Source of the DNA: Shewanella salipaludis
Lineage (GTDB): Bacteria > Pseudomonadota > Gammaproteobacteria > Enterobacterales > Shewanellaceae
Reading direction: 5' to 3'
Assembly (NCBI RefSeq): GCF_012911865.1
Contig: NZ_JAAXYH010000011.1
Location: forward strand, 1-64,000
DNA: 64,000 nt
In this document: positions 8,477 through 17,569 of the stretch, piece by piece
How positions within the stretch are numbered: position 1 is the stretch's first letter
Layout of the letters: each line of letters starts with the position of its first letter
Program-made: the position numbers and the translations under genes
Notes under the pieces: model-generated
The model's database searches: none
Told to the model about the DNA's origin: nothing
The model's input: the letters and a program-made list of their open reading frames with translations, nothing else

Positions 8477-8490
8477 GCCCGGGACCGGCT
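8458..8490. terminator. Bidirectional hairpin between convergent genes
   Basis: A perfect 13-bp inverted repeat, AGCCGGTCCCGGG and CCCGGGACCGGCT, with a 7-base loop. It overlaps the end of the DMT transporter gene on the plus strand, stop codon included (in the loop), and the last base pairs reach the stop codon of the DUF2959 gene on the minus strand. There is no T run, so it may act as an RNA 3'-end stabiliser or weak terminator for both genes. Confidence 0.6.
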
Positions 8491-9136
8491 ATTCGCCTTC
8501 CAGTGAGGCGATGAACTTGTTGGACTCGGCGATGGACTTGTTCATCTCCTTGATGAGCCCTGAGATATCGGTTTTCAGGCTGGCGAACTCGCCCCTGATG
8601 GCACCTATGGCCCGGGCGTTGAGGTTATGCTTCAGGTACAGCATGTTGTCTTTCATGGCGGTCAGGATCGGCGGCATCTTGGCTTCGGCGCGGCGCATGC
8701 TGCCCAGGAGTTTCTGGTAGGAGCTGCGGGTGGCCTTGAGCTTGGTGTCGCTGCTGCGGCGCAGGCTGGCCTTGCTGATCTCGCCGATTTCGGTTTGCCA
8801 TTCCTCGAATAAGGCCTCGGCAACGTCTTCGACCTTGTCTATGCGTTTGCTGACCTCGTCGGCCGCATCCTGGGCCGATTCGTACTCGTCCCTGGCCTTG
8901 TTGTAGGCTTGTTCCAGATCGCCGCCATCATGGCTGAGCAGGGCCTGCATTTCCGCCAGCGCCGAGCTGAATTGCTCCTGCGCCTCCTGTTGGGATTCCT
9001 TGGCGTCTTTTACCCTGTCGACCATGATGTCGCGCTTGTGGTAGCCGACCTTTTCCATGGCGCCATAGTAGGCGCTCTGGCAACCGCCGAGCAGCAGGCT
9101 GGCCGTGACCAGCATCAGGGAGAGTGCATTTTTCAT
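8489..9136 (-). CDS. DUF2959 lipoprotein
   Basis: The 215-residue product has a lipoprotein signal peptide ending LLLGGC (Cys19) and then an almost wholly helical, charged body with heptad-like spacing (residues about 30-215), including SALAEMQALLSHDGG and DEVSKRIDKVEDVAEALFEE. It matches DUF2959, a family of gammaproteobacterial lipoproteins with predicted coiled coils and no known function. Length is normal. It lies upstream of nothing on its strand and converges on the transporter gene, sharing the hairpin at its 3' end. Confidence 0.85.
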   Translation of the reverse strand: MKNALSLMLVTASLLLGGCQSAYYGAMEKVGYHKRDIMVDRVKDAKESQQEAQEQFSSALAEMQALLSHDGGDLEQAYNKARDEYESAQDAADEVSKRIDKVEDVAEALFEEWQTEIGEISKASLRRSSDTKLKATRSSYQKLLGSMRRAEAKMPPILTAMKDNMLYLKHNLNARAIGAIRGEFASLKTDISGLIKEMNKSIAESNKFIASLEGE

Positions 9137-9196
9137 GAGTGAGTCCGTGTTAAGTTATGTCTGCTGTGATAGCCGGAGGCGCGTGGCGCCAGGCTG

Positions 9197-9424
9197 TCAG
9201 TCGGCCTTGAAGGTGGCCGCATCTATAATGCTCCACAGGTGGACTATGCCGGCTATGATGGCCGGGACTACCAACCACCACAGTGCATAACCGACGACGG
9301 GGATCAGGAAAAACAGCAGCGCGGCCAGGATACGGCCCTGCACCAACTGGCCTAACCCGGGGAAGAAAAAACTCGCGATGGCGGCAATCACGTTGCCGGT
9401 CGATCCTTGTCCTTGTTGAGACAT
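9197..9424 (-). CDS. Small two-helix membrane protein
   Basis: A 75-residue protein with two hydrophobic segments: AAIASFFFPGLGQLVQGR followed by AALLFFLIPVVGYALWWLVV, plus a C-terminal third hydrophobic stretch IAGIVHLWSIIDAA. The PGLGQ...G motif is found in small TM2-like and YrhK-like membrane proteins. The start at 9424 is chosen because AGGAG lies 7 bases upstream; the open frame continues to 9496 but without such a site. Divergent from the YihY gene 59 bases away. Function unknown. Confidence 0.7.
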   Translation of the reverse strand: MSQQGQGSTGNVIAAIASFFFPGLGQLVQGRILAALLFFLIPVVGYALWWLVVPAIIAGIVHLWSIIDAATFKAD

Positions 9425-9483
9425 CAATTCACTCCTGAGACTTGTACATTTTAGCCGATAGGCTTTATTGTACGAAGATACCC

Positions 9484-10392
9484 ATGCAGCAGCCATTCAA
9501 TCAAGAGAAAACCGTGATAAAAAAGATAGATATAACGCATTTCCGTTCCTTCTCCCTGGGTGTCTGGTCGTTTCTGCTGCACCTGAAACAACGCCTGCAT
9601 CAGGATCAGATCAACATTCGCGCCGGTCATCTGGCCTATGTGACTCTGTTATCCCTGGTGCCCATGGTGGCCGTGACCATGTCCATGTTGTCTGTCTTTC
9701 CCGTGTTCAAGGGGATCCGCGGCCAGATAGAAGCCTTCGTCTACAATAATTTTCTGCCAGCCGCCGGCGACACTGTGCATCTCTACCTCAATGAATTCGT
9801 CCACAACGCCTCCAAGGGCACGGCGGTGGGGATAGGCTTCCTGGTGGTGGTGGCCATCATGCTGATTTCCGCCATCGACAAGTCGCTCAACAATATCTGG
9901 CGTACCAAGGAAAAACGCCAGGCCGTGGTGTCTTTCTCCATGTATTGGATGGTGCTCACCCTGGGGCCCGTGCTGGTGGGCGCCAGCCTGGTGGCGACCT
10001 CCTATCTGGTATCGCTCAAGTTATTCGACCAGGAGGCGCTGTCGGGGCTGATGCCGCTGCTGGTGGCGCGACTGCCGCTGCTGTTTTCGATCGCGGCGTT
10101 CCTGCTGCTCTACATGGTGGTGCCGAATCAGAAAGTCAGATTTCTGCATGCCCTGCTCGGGGCCTTGGTGGCGGCACTCCTGTTCGAGGCCGGCAAACGG
10201 GCCTTTGCCCTGTATGTGACCCAGTTTCCCAGTTATGAGGCCATCTATGGCGCGCTGGCGACCATTCCCATCCTCTTCGTCTGGGTCTATCTGTCATGGA
10301 TCATAGTGCTGCTGGGAGCGGAAATTACCGCCGCCTTGCCCGAATATCTGGATGGCGCGCCGGCAGCCGCGGCCCCCTCAGATGAGGTCTGA
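9484..10392 (+). CDS. YihY/BrkB family inner-membrane protein
   Basis: About 302 residues with six predicted membrane helices, and the family signatures [16 protein letters not shown] near the N-terminus, the DKSLNNIWR motif, and [20 protein letters not shown] with [10 protein letters not shown] near the end. The family was once called RNase BN by mistake; its true role is unknown, with transport or envelope functions suggested. Start candidates are ATG 9484 and GTG 9514; I use 9484. The next gene begins 39 bases after the stop. Confidence 0.88.
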   Translation: MQQPFNQEKTVIKKIDITHFRSFSLGVWSFLLHLKQRLHQDQINIRAGHLAYVTLLSLVPMVAVTMSMLSVFPVFKGIRGQIEAFVYNNFLPAAGDTVHLYLNEFVHNASKGTAVGIGFLVVVAIMLISAIDKSLNNIWRTKEKRQAVVSFSMYWMVLTLGPVLVGASLVATSYLVSLKLFDQEALSGLMPLLVARLPLLFSIAAFLLLYMVVPNQKVRFLHALLGALVAALLFEAGKRAFALYVTQFPSYEAIYGALATIPILFVWVYLSWIIVLLGAEITAALPEYLDGAPAAAAPSDEV

Positions 10393-10431
10393 TGCCGGAC
10401 TCCGCCGGCATCTGCGCCTGGAGCCGAGCGC

Positions 10432-11370
10432 ATGACGGCGAGCCTGATACGGCGCGACTGGTTGGCCGTGGGTGAGGGCCATGAGCTGCATCTGGCTCAG
10501 TATGGCAATCCCAAAGGTGTGCCCTTGCTCTACCTCCATGGCGGCCCGGGGGCGGGCTGCTCTGTGGACGAGCTGAGCCTGTTCGATGGCCGCCGCTTTC
10601 GTATCCTCCTGCTGGATCAGCGTGGCGCCGGCTTGTCCCGTCCCAGTGGCGAGTTGGCCCACAACGACCTGGAGGCGCTGTTGGCCGATATAGAGAAGGT
10701 GCGTCTCTGGCTGGGGGTGAGGCGTTTATGCCTGGTTGGCGGCTCATTCGGGGCGACGCTGGGGCTGATCTACAGTGGCCGTCATCCCGACAGGGTGCTG
10801 GCCCAGGTTTACTGGGGACTGTTTATTCCATCACGGGCCGGCCTGGAGTGGCTCTACGGCCAAGAAGGCGCCGCGGTCCGCTTCCCCCAGGCCTACGGGG
10901 CGCTGCTGGGGGAGTCGGATTGTGACTCGGCCGCGGCCCTGATAGCCCATTATTATGCCGGCGTGACGCGAGCCGCCGCCGACACACGCCTGGCCTATGT
11001 CAGGCGCTGGCTCGAGTGGGAGTTGGCGCTGGCGCTGCCCGGCGCGGTCGTGCCGCGTTCTCTGCTCGCCCAGGCTCGAGCCCAGGCGCTGGCGCGTATC
11101 GAGCTGCACTTCGCCCATCAGGGGTATTTTGCCGCCAACGAACACTTGTTTGAGATCTGGGCCGGGATAACGGCCCAGACCCAGATACTGCAGGCCAACC
11201 AAGACTGGGTATGTCCCCCGCATCTGGCGCGGCAATTCCAGCGGCTGATGCCGCAGCCGCGAATAAGCTACCGAGAGGTGGCGGGGCATCATCTGCTGGC
11301 CGACAACCTGACTCAGCTGCAGGTGCGGGCGGCGATAGCCGCCATGGAACTGGGCAATCTTGTGCCCTAG
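10432..11370 (+). CDS. Proline iminopeptidase / alpha-beta hydrolase (S33)
   Basis: The 312-residue cytoplasmic enzyme has the S33 signature: HGGPG at residues 36-40 (oxyanion hole), LDQRGAGLS at 61-69, nucleophile Ser105 in GGSFGATLG, and the catalytic His in VAGHHLLAD near the C-terminus with an Asp in NQDWVCPP before it. This is the prolyl aminopeptidase pattern, releasing N-terminal proline from peptides. Sequence alone does not exclude a different hydrolase specificity. The stop codon lies 16 bases before the dtd start, so the two are probably cotranscribed. Confidence 0.8.
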   Translation: MTASLIRRDWLAVGEGHELHLAQYGNPKGVPLLYLHGGPGAGCSVDELSLFDGRRFRILLLDQRGAGLSRPSGELAHNDLEALLADIEKVRLWLGVRRLCLVGGSFGATLGLIYSGRHPDRVLAQVYWGLFIPSRAGLEWLYGQEGAAVRFPQAYGALLGESDCDSAAALIAHYYAGVTRAAADTRLAYVRRWLEWELALALPGAVVPRSLLAQARAQALARIELHFAHQGYFAANEHLFEIWAGITAQTQILQANQDWVCPPHLARQFQRLMPQPRISYREVAGHHLLADNLTQLQVRAAIAAMELGNLVP

Positions 11371-11386
11371 CCAACCAAGAGGAGAA

Positions 11387-11830
11387 ATGAGTTTGATAGC
11401 CTTGATACAGAGAGTCAGCCGCGCCAGGGTCACGGTCGATGCTGACATTACCGGCGCCATAGATAGGGGACTGTTGGTGCTTCTGGGCGTCGAGCGAGAC
11501 GACAACCTGGAGAAGATGGAGAAGCTGGCGACCAAGGTCATGAGCTACCGGGTGTTCGCCGACGCCGGCGGCAAGATGAATCTCAATCTGCAGCAGGTGG
11601 GGGGCCAGCTGTTAGTGGTGTCGCAGTTTACCCTGGCGGCCGACACGGGCCGTGGATTGAGACCGAGTTTTTCCGGCGCGGGCACGCCGGAACAGGCACT
11701 GCACTTGTATGAAGCCTTCGTGGCTTATTGCCGCCGCCAGGGCATAAGCACAGAAACGGGGCGCTTTGGTGCCGACATGCAGGTCGAGCTGGTCAACGAT
11801 GGCCCTGTGACCTTCCAACTGCAGGTCTGA
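11387..11830 (+). CDS. dtd: D-aminoacyl-tRNA deacylase
   Basis: The 147-residue product matches Dtd, which cleaves D-amino acids (and glycine on the wrong tRNA) from tRNA as a proofreading step. Visible signatures are MIALIQRV-like N-terminus ([14 protein letters not shown]), the VSQFTLAAD motif with the cross-subunit SQxxL element, and the C-terminal [11 protein letters not shown] with the Gly-Pro pair used for chiral proofreading. The start at 11387 has AGGAG 5 bases upstream. It lies between pip-like and YiiD-like genes in the same direction. Confidence 0.93.
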   Translation: MSLIALIQRVSRARVTVDADITGAIDRGLLVLLGVERDDNLEKMEKLATKVMSYRVFADAGGKMNLNLQQVGGQLLVVSQFTLAADTGRGLRPSFSGAGTPEQALHLYEAFVAYCRRQGISTETGRFGADMQVELVNDGPVTFQLQV

Positions 11831-11866
11831 GTGAACGAACACGCGTCCAATGGCCATTAACAAGAG

Positions 11867-12334
11867 ATGAGCAAGCATATGGATCCCCAAGATTATCCCG
11901 AGCTGCTGGAACGGCTGCGCCGCACCTGGCACGACGCCATTCCCGTGAGTGAATTCATGGCGATACGCCCCTCGGCGTTCGATGGCAGGTCGTTGACGGT
12001 CGAGGCGCCGCTGGCGCCCAACATCAACTTGCATCAGACCATGTTTGCCGGCAGCATCTATACCCTGATGACGCTCAGCGGCTGGGGCATGCTGTGGCTG
12101 CAACAGCAGCTGGCGGGGGTCAGCGGCGATATCGTCCTGGCCGATGCCCATATACGCTATCTCGCACCGGTCACGGGCAATCCCCTGGCCAAGGTGGCCT
12201 GGCCAGAGGCAGGACAGGCGGCCTTGAGCCAGGGCCGCAAGGCCAAGGTCAAGCTGGAGGTCGAACTCTTCAGCGCCGATACCCTGTGCGCCCGCTTCAG
12301 CGGCCTGTACGTCAGCCTGCCGCCCAAGGGGTGA
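11867..12334 (+). CDS. YiiD-type thioesterase domain protein
   Basis: The 155-residue product corresponds to the hotdog thioesterase domain found at the C-terminus of E. coli YiiD, without the N-terminal acetyltransferase half. Recognisable parts are APLAPNINLHQTMFAGSIYT and the YLAPVTGNP strand. The gene follows dtd by 36 bases in the same order I know from related genomes. Substrate unknown. Confidence 0.78.
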   Translation: MSKHMDPQDYPELLERLRRTWHDAIPVSEFMAIRPSAFDGRSLTVEAPLAPNINLHQTMFAGSIYTLMTLSGWGMLWLQQQLAGVSGDIVLADAHIRYLAPVTGNPLAKVAWPEAGQAALSQGRKAKVKLEVELFSADTLCARFSGLYVSLPPKG

Positions 12335-12366
12335 ACCCATCCTTTCTATTTAATCGAAGCTATTAA

Positions 12367-13065
<699 letters not shown>

Positions 13066-13107
13066 CCAGGCAAAGACCGACGGGCTCCCTCGGGAGCCGA
13101 AAATAGA

Positions 13108-13139
13108 CGCCTCATCCCAGCGGATCGAGGCGTTTTTTT
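13108..13139 (+). terminator. Rho-independent terminator after azoR
   Basis: CGCCTC (13108-13113) pairs with GAGGCG (13127-13132), followed by seven T residues. A second hairpin without T run, GGCTCCC/GGGAGCC at 13083-13098, sits just before it. Together they end the azoR transcript. The stop codon of the convergent GNAT gene touches the T run. Confidence 0.88.
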
Positions 13140-13617
13140 ATGCCTCGCCCTGGGGCTCAGGTAGCAGCCGCCTGCTCATGAACAGGCTGTTGGGGTCCGG
13201 GCGATAGTCGCCGAAGGGCGGGCAGAACGCGAAGCCGTGTTTGGCATACAAGCTGCGCGCCGGCGCGAAAAACGCCATGCTGCCGGTCTCCAGGCTCAGA
13301 CGTTGCACGCCGCAGTTGCCGGCATCCGCTATCAGGTGCGCCAGCAAGCTGGAGGCCACGCCCCGGCGTTGGAAGCGGCTCGCGGTGCGCATGGATTTGA
13401 TTTCTGCATGCCCGGCGTCGAGCCGTTTGAGGGCGCCGCAACCGGCCAGCTCGCCCTCTAGCCATAGGGTCCAGAAACGTATTTCGGGCCGGCGCAGCCC
13501 CTCGAGATCCAGGGCATGGACGCTTTCCGGGGGCGAGGTCGCGCGCATGTCGTCGAGATGCTCCTGCAAGAGGGCGGCGACTTCCGGGCCAGACAGATCG
13601 TCGAGTACAATTTTCAT
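13138..13617 (-). CDS. GNAT family N-acetyltransferase
   Basis: The 159-residue product shows the acetyl-CoA binding motif Q-R-R-G-V-A at residues 83-88, preceded by the beta4 strand AEIKSMRT and followed by the YAKHGF element near the end. It would transfer an acetyl group to an amine of a small molecule or protein; the substrate is unknown. AGGAGG lies 8 bases before the ATG. It resembles the YedL/PanM-like short GNAT proteins only in general form. Confidence 0.85.
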   Translation of the reverse strand: MKIVLDDLSGPEVAALLQEHLDDMRATSPPESVHALDLEGLRRPEIRFWTLWLEGELAGCGALKRLDAGHAEIKSMRTASRFQRRGVASSLLAHLIADAGNCGVQRLSLETGSMAFFAPARSLYAKHGFAFCPPFGDYRPDPNSLFMSRRLLPEPQGEA

Positions 13618-13895
13618 CTTTACCTCCTATGGAATATTTCGGTATCAGAACCAGAGCCCGGCGCAGAGCCAGAATGTCGCCAGGTGCCAGCAAGAGTCAT
13701 GCCTGGTTGAGCCGCCGCGGCGGCACGGGATGTCCAGGCGAGCTCAACCCAGGTTGCCCCTTGAAGGTGCAAATGGGAGCCGGTATGCGCGCTTGCCGTG
13801 CGTTCGCTAACGCCGAGGTGCAGAGGTGTTGAGGGGAGCGGCAGTCGGGTTGGTGCCGGACCAGAGCCCCGAAGGACCTGGGGCCGGCGCCTGTA

Positions 13896-14639
13896 TCAGT
13901 AATAGCTTTTCATGTATTTGGCGGCGTAGTTGCGCAGCTTCTTCTGCGGGGCGTTGGCGGCGATATCGGCAATCACGGGTCTGTATTTGACATTGCCCGA
14001 GCTGGCGAGGGCCTTGGCCATATGAGCGTAAGTATCTATGGCGAGCTTGTCGTTGCTCAGCAGACGTTGGGCCTGCAGCTCTGAGCTCAGTTGCGAGAGC
14101 ATGAAATCATCATACTTGCTTTCCTCCATGAGGCGTTTGGCGGCCATGCGCATGAGTTCCAGCTCGTTACTGTGCAGCGCATTGGCATACAGGTTATTGC
14201 TTTGGCTCTGGCCGATATCATAGTGACTCTTGTCGGTCAGAATGGCGTTCCACACCTTGTACTGAGACAGGTTAGCGCGCGCCTGCTTGGCGTACTTCCG
14301 CAGTTTCTTGGGGTAGCTGCCGTGGATAAGGCTGTCTATGGTACCGAGATACTTGTCGTTACCCGAATAGGCCAGCCCCTTGACCAACCAGGCGCTGTAG
14401 TCGACGGCAGTCTTGTCTGTCGCCTCCGGCAGTGAGGCTATCAACCTGGCTTCCAGGGCATCGAAGATGGCGGGATCCGACAAGCCCGCCATCGCCAGGG
14501 CTTCGATCGCTTGTTTCTGTCTGAATTGGCTGTCGCCCTGAAACACGGCGCGATAACTCTCGGGGGTGAATTCGCCGGCCGAGGCTTGAGGGCCAAACAG
14601 GCTGGCTGCCAGTAAGAGACTGGCGACGAATGACTTCAT
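13896..14639 (-). CDS. Secreted HEAT-like repeat protein
   Basis: The 247-residue product has a signal peptide (to about residue 21, ASA|GEF) and a helical body with HEAT-like repeats. Two segments are clearly related to each other: GNDKYLGTIDSLIHGSYPKK...LRKYAKQ near residues 93-120 and GNVKYRPVIADIAANAPQKK...LRNYAAK at the C-terminus. It is expected in the periplasm. The gene starts 31 bases after the end of apeR on the same strand, so it may be read with the aryl polyene operon, but I know of no role for such a protein there. Confidence 0.7.
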   Translation of the reverse strand: MKSFVASLLLAASLFGPQASAGEFTPESYRAVFQGDSQFRQKQAIEALAMAGLSDPAIFDALEARLIASLPEATDKTAVDYSAWLVKGLAYSGNDKYLGTIDSLIHGSYPKKLRKYAKQARANLSQYKVWNAILTDKSHYDIGQSQSNNLYANALHSNELELMRMAAKRLMEESKYDDFMLSQLSSELQAQRLLSNDKLAIDTYAHMAKALASSGNVKYRPVIADIAANAPQKKLRNYAAKYMKSYY

Positions 14640-14670
14640 GTGAATGTCCTTATTATGAATGAAAGCCGTG

Positions 14671-15909
14671 TTAAGCGCTCCAGCGCTTGAAGATCAGCGA
14701 GGTGTTGATGCCGCCGAAGGCAAAATTATTGCTCATCACATGGTCGGTGTCCAGCCGGCGTATGTCGCCGCGAATATAGTCCAACTCGGCACACTGAGGG
14801 TCCAGGTTATCCAGGTTCAGCGTTGGGGCGAACCAGCCCGCATGCATCATCTCTATGCTGAGCCAGGCCTCCAGTGCGCCACAGGCGCCCAGAGTATGGC
14901 CGGTGTAACTCTTGAGCGAGGATATCGGCATATGGGCACCGAACACAGAGTGGGTGGCCTGACTCTCGGCTATGTCGCCGCGTTCCGTGGCCGTGCCATG
15001 GGCGTTGACATAGCCTATGGCATCCGGCGACAGCTCGGCATCGGTCAGCGCCTGGCGGATGGCGATTTCCATGGTCTTGGCATTGGGCTGGGTGACATGC
15101 AAACCATCCGAGTTGGTGCCGAAGCCGACTATTTCGGCGTAAATCCTGGCGCCGCGGGCCTTGGCGTGCTCCAGCTCTTCCAGCACCAGGGTGCAGGCGC
15201 CTTCGCCTATCACCAAACCATCCCTGTCGCGGTCGAACGGACGCGGCGTCAGGCTGGGGGTGTCATTTTTGGTGCTGGTGGCAAACAGGGTGTCGAACAC
15301 CACGGCCTCTGTGGGGCAGAGTTCTTCGCCGCCACCGGCCAGCATCAGGGTCTGACGCCCGTACTTGATCGCCTCGAAGGCGTAGCCTATGCCTTGGCTG
15401 CCCGAGGTGCATGCGCTGCTGGTGGTATGCACCCGTCCCTTGAGGCCGAAAAAGACCCCGACATTGACTGCCGTGGTGTGGGGCATCATGCGTATATAGC
15501 TGGTGGCGGTGACGCCGGACATGTCGCCGTCCTTGAGCATGTTGCCGAAGGCGGTGATGGCGTCCGTGCTGCCGGTGGAGGAGCCGTAGGCTATGCCCAT
15601 GGCACCCGAGGCGACGACAGGGTCGTCGAGCAGCCCAGCGTCGAGCAGCGCCAGCTCGCTGGCGCGGGTCGCCATGATAGAGACACGTCCCATGGAACGG
15701 ATCTTCTTGCGTGAGTAGTGTGCCGGCACCTCGAAATCCGTGATGGGCGCCGCCAGACGGGTATTCAGCCCCTGGTACCTATCCCACTCCGGCATGCTGA
15801 CCACGCAGTTGTGTTGGGCCTGCAGCCGCTTGGCTATGCTGGGCCAGTCATGGCCCAGGGCGCTGATGCCGGCCATGCCGGTGATCACTACACGTTTTGT
15901 TGCGCCCAT
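14671..15909 (-). CDS. apeR: 3-oxoacyl-ACP synthase ApeR
   Basis: The 412-residue ketosynthase has the FabF-type catalytic set: Cys in SSACTSGSQG, His in NAHGTATERGD, and His in SYTGHTLGACGA, ending with NNFAFGGINTSLIF. In characterised aryl polyene pathways ApeR is a second, homodimeric ketosynthase acting early with the ApeO/ApeC pair. The assignment as ApeR rests on its place as last gene after the ketoreductase. The ATG comes one base after the last stop codon of an unusual chain of repeated small reading frames, so its translation is probably coupled to them. Confidence 0.88.
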   Translation of the reverse strand: MGATKRVVITGMAGISALGHDWPSIAKRLQAQHNCVVSMPEWDRYQGLNTRLAAPITDFEVPAHYSRKKIRSMGRVSIMATRASELALLDAGLLDDPVVASGAMGIAYGSSTGSTDAITAFGNMLKDGDMSGVTATSYIRMMPHTTAVNVGVFFGLKGRVHTTSSACTSGSQGIGYAFEAIKYGRQTLMLAGGGEELCPTEAVVFDTLFATSTKNDTPSLTPRPFDRDRDGLVIGEGACTLVLEELEHAKARGARIYAEIVGFGTNSDGLHVTQPNAKTMEIAIRQALTDAELSPDAIGYVNAHGTATERGDIAESQATHSVFGAHMPISSLKSYTGHTLGACGALEAWLSIEMMHAGWFAPTLNLDNLDPQCAELDYIRGDIRRLDTDHVMSNNFAFGGINTSLIFKRWSA

Positions 15910-15910
15910 G

Positions 15911-16258
15911 TCAGATCATGCCTCCGTTGACCGAGAATAATCGTTGCCGGGTGATGTGTGTGGCAGGCATTGGCATGGAAAAAGGTGTGTTGAGTGTCAT
16001 AGCATGCCCCCGTTGACCGAGAATAATCGTTGCCGGGTGATGCGTGTGACAGGCATTGGCATGGAAAAAGGTGTGTTGAGTGTCATAGCATGCCTCCGTT
16101 GACCGAGAATAATCGTTGCCGGGTGATGTGTGTGACAGGCATTGGCATGGAAAAAGGTGTGTTGAGTGTCATAGCATACCCCCGTTGACCGAGAATAATC
16201 GTTGCCGGGTGATGTGTGTGACAGGCATTGGCATGGAAAAAGGCGTGTTGATTGTCAT
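15911..16258 (-). other. Chain of four coupled 29-codon mini reading frames
   Basis: Four frames of 29 codons each (16169-16258, 16083-16172, 15997-16086, 15911-16000) follow the apeQ stop. Each starts with an ATG that overlaps the preceding TGA as ATGA, and each ends ITRQRLFSVNGGM(L/I), nearly the same as the C-terminus of ApeQ (ITRQVISVNGGML). The first start overlaps the apeQ stop and the last stop is one base before the apeR ATG. They look like copies of the apeQ 3' end placed in tandem. Whether the peptides are made is unknown; the overlaps would carry ribosomes from apeQ to apeR. Confidence 0.55.
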
Positions 16259-16260
16259 AG
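15917..16260. repeat. 86-bp tandem repeat, four copies
   Basis: Copies start at 15917, 16003, 16089 and 16175 with an exact 86-base period and only a few substitutions between copies. A fifth partial copy from 16261 is the true 3' end of apeQ, which shares CCCCCGTTGACCGAGA and then diverges. High identity implies recent or continuing expansion, by slippage or unequal crossing over. Confidence 0.95.
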
Positions 16261-16980
16261 CATGCCCCCGTTGACCGAGATCACCTGGCGGGTGATATAG
16301 GCCGCATCCTCTGACATCAAAAAGCCTGCCAGGGCGGCTATTTCATTCGGCTTACCCATGCGGCGCATGGGCACCAGTTGCTCGACCATCTCCTTGGGGA
16401 ACTCGGAGACCATGTCGGTCTCGATAAGCCCAGGGGCTATGCAGTTGACCGTGATCTTGCGTTTCGCCAGCTCCAGCGACAAGGCCTTGGTGGCGCCTAT
16501 GATACCTGCCTTGGAGGCGCTGTAATTGACCTGGCCGCGGTTGCCCGCTATGCCTGAGACAGAGGCCAGGGTGATGATACGGCCACCCTTGCGCCCCTGG
16601 ATCATAGGCATGACACAGGGCTGGATCACATTGTAGAAGCCGTCCAGGTTGGTATGGATCACGCTGTCCCACTCGCCTTCGGTCATCGCCGGAAAGGCGG
16701 TGTCGCGATTGATGCCGGCGTTGAGTATCACCCCATAGTAGGCGCCGTTGGCGGCTATGTCGGCCTCGATGGCGGCCCGGACTGCGCCGCGGTCGGCGAT
16801 ATCGAACTGCAACAGGCTGACCTTGACCCCGAAGGCGGCCAGCTCGGCGGCACAGGCGTCTGCAGCCTGGCTATTGCTGTGAAAATGCAGCGCTATGTCC
16901 CAGCCGGCTTCGGCGAGCCTGAGGGCGATGGCCTTGCCTATGCCGCGGCTCGAGCCAGTGATTAATACCCTGTTTGTCAT
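16255..16980 (-). CDS. apeQ: 3-oxoacyl-ACP reductase ApeQ (FabG type)
   Basis: The 241-residue short-chain dehydrogenase has the NADPH loop TGSSRGIG (8-15), NAGIN, and the catalytic Ser-Tyr-Lys in ASVSGIAGNRGQVNYSASK, ending in SVNGGML. It reduces the 3-oxo group of the growing polyene chain on the ACP. The start at 16980 has GGAG in the preceding 12 bases. The C-terminal codons are the source of the tandem repeat that follows. Confidence 0.93.
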   Translation of the reverse strand: MTNRVLITGSSRGIGKAIALRLAEAGWDIALHFHSNSQAADACAAELAAFGVKVSLLQFDIADRGAVRAAIEADIAANGAYYGVILNAGINRDTAFPAMTEGEWDSVIHTNLDGFYNVIQPCVMPMIQGRKGGRIITLASVSGIAGNRGQVNYSASKAGIIGATKALSLELAKRKITVNCIAPGLIETDMVSEFPKEMVEQLVPMRRMGKPNEIAALAGFLMSEDAAYITRQVISVNGGML

Positions 16981-17059
16981 TATTATTCTCCGCAAATGTG
17001 GTTCTGGGGGGCGCACATGGGGCGCTAAACCCGTTAAAGCCTGTCTCGGCAGTGGCCCC

Positions 17060-17569
17060 TCATTGGCATGAAGGGGCTTGTTGTTCTGCCTGAGCCTCCT
17101 GGACGAAGGCCTGGGTGTCCTGGGGTTGGAATACGTTCACCTGGGCCGCCGCCACCCGGGTCTCGCCATGGTAGATCTCACAGTCGAATACCGCCAGCCC
17201 CGAGTCTTCCTGATACAGGCGGGTCACCCTGGTGCTGTAACTCTGCCCCAGTCGATAGGCGCGGGTAGCGAAGCTGAGCTTGCGGCTGCCGAGCAGGAAG
17301 CCGACGCGCACCGTGTCGCCCCTGAGTCTGGCTTCTATGCCGGCCAGGGCGGCTATGCTCTGGGCCATATATTCTATGCCGACATAGTTGGGCACGCCCT
17401 GCAGCTGCTCATCGAAATAGGCGCTGTCCTTGCTTATCCGGGTTTCGGTGCTCAGGGAGTCCGGACTGTGGGACACCAGGGCGTCGATCAACACCATGGG
17501 CTGCCTATGGGGCACAAGTTCGGTGATCTGAAGCTGGCTCAGTTCCAGGGAAGTGAGGGGGCTAGGCAT
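17060..17569 (-). CDS. apeP: ApeP-type hotdog dehydratase
   Basis: The 169-residue product begins like FabZ-type dehydratases with VPHRQPMVLID (residues 19-29) and has GIEYMAQSIAALAGIEA, where Glu66 would be the catalytic acid. With ApeI it removes water from the 3-hydroxyacyl-ACP; the two are reported to work as a heteromeric pair in characterised aryl polyene systems. The ATG at 17569 overlaps the end of apeO by 8 bases and has GGAG upstream. The C-terminus is Gln-rich and variable. Confidence 0.87.
   Translation of the reverse strand: MPSPLTSLELSQLQITELVPHRQPMVLIDALVSHSPDSLSTETRISKDSAYFDEQLQGVPNYVGIEYMAQSIAALAGIEARLRGDTVRVGFLLGSRKLSFATRAYRLGQSYSTRVTRLYQEDSGLAVFDCEIYHGETRVAAAQVNVFQPQDTQAFVQEAQAEQQAPSCQ

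Noticed and set aside
15917..16260. Possible CRISPR array
   Set aside because: The repeat unit is 86 bases with no unique spacers, so it is a plain tandem repeat of coding origin.
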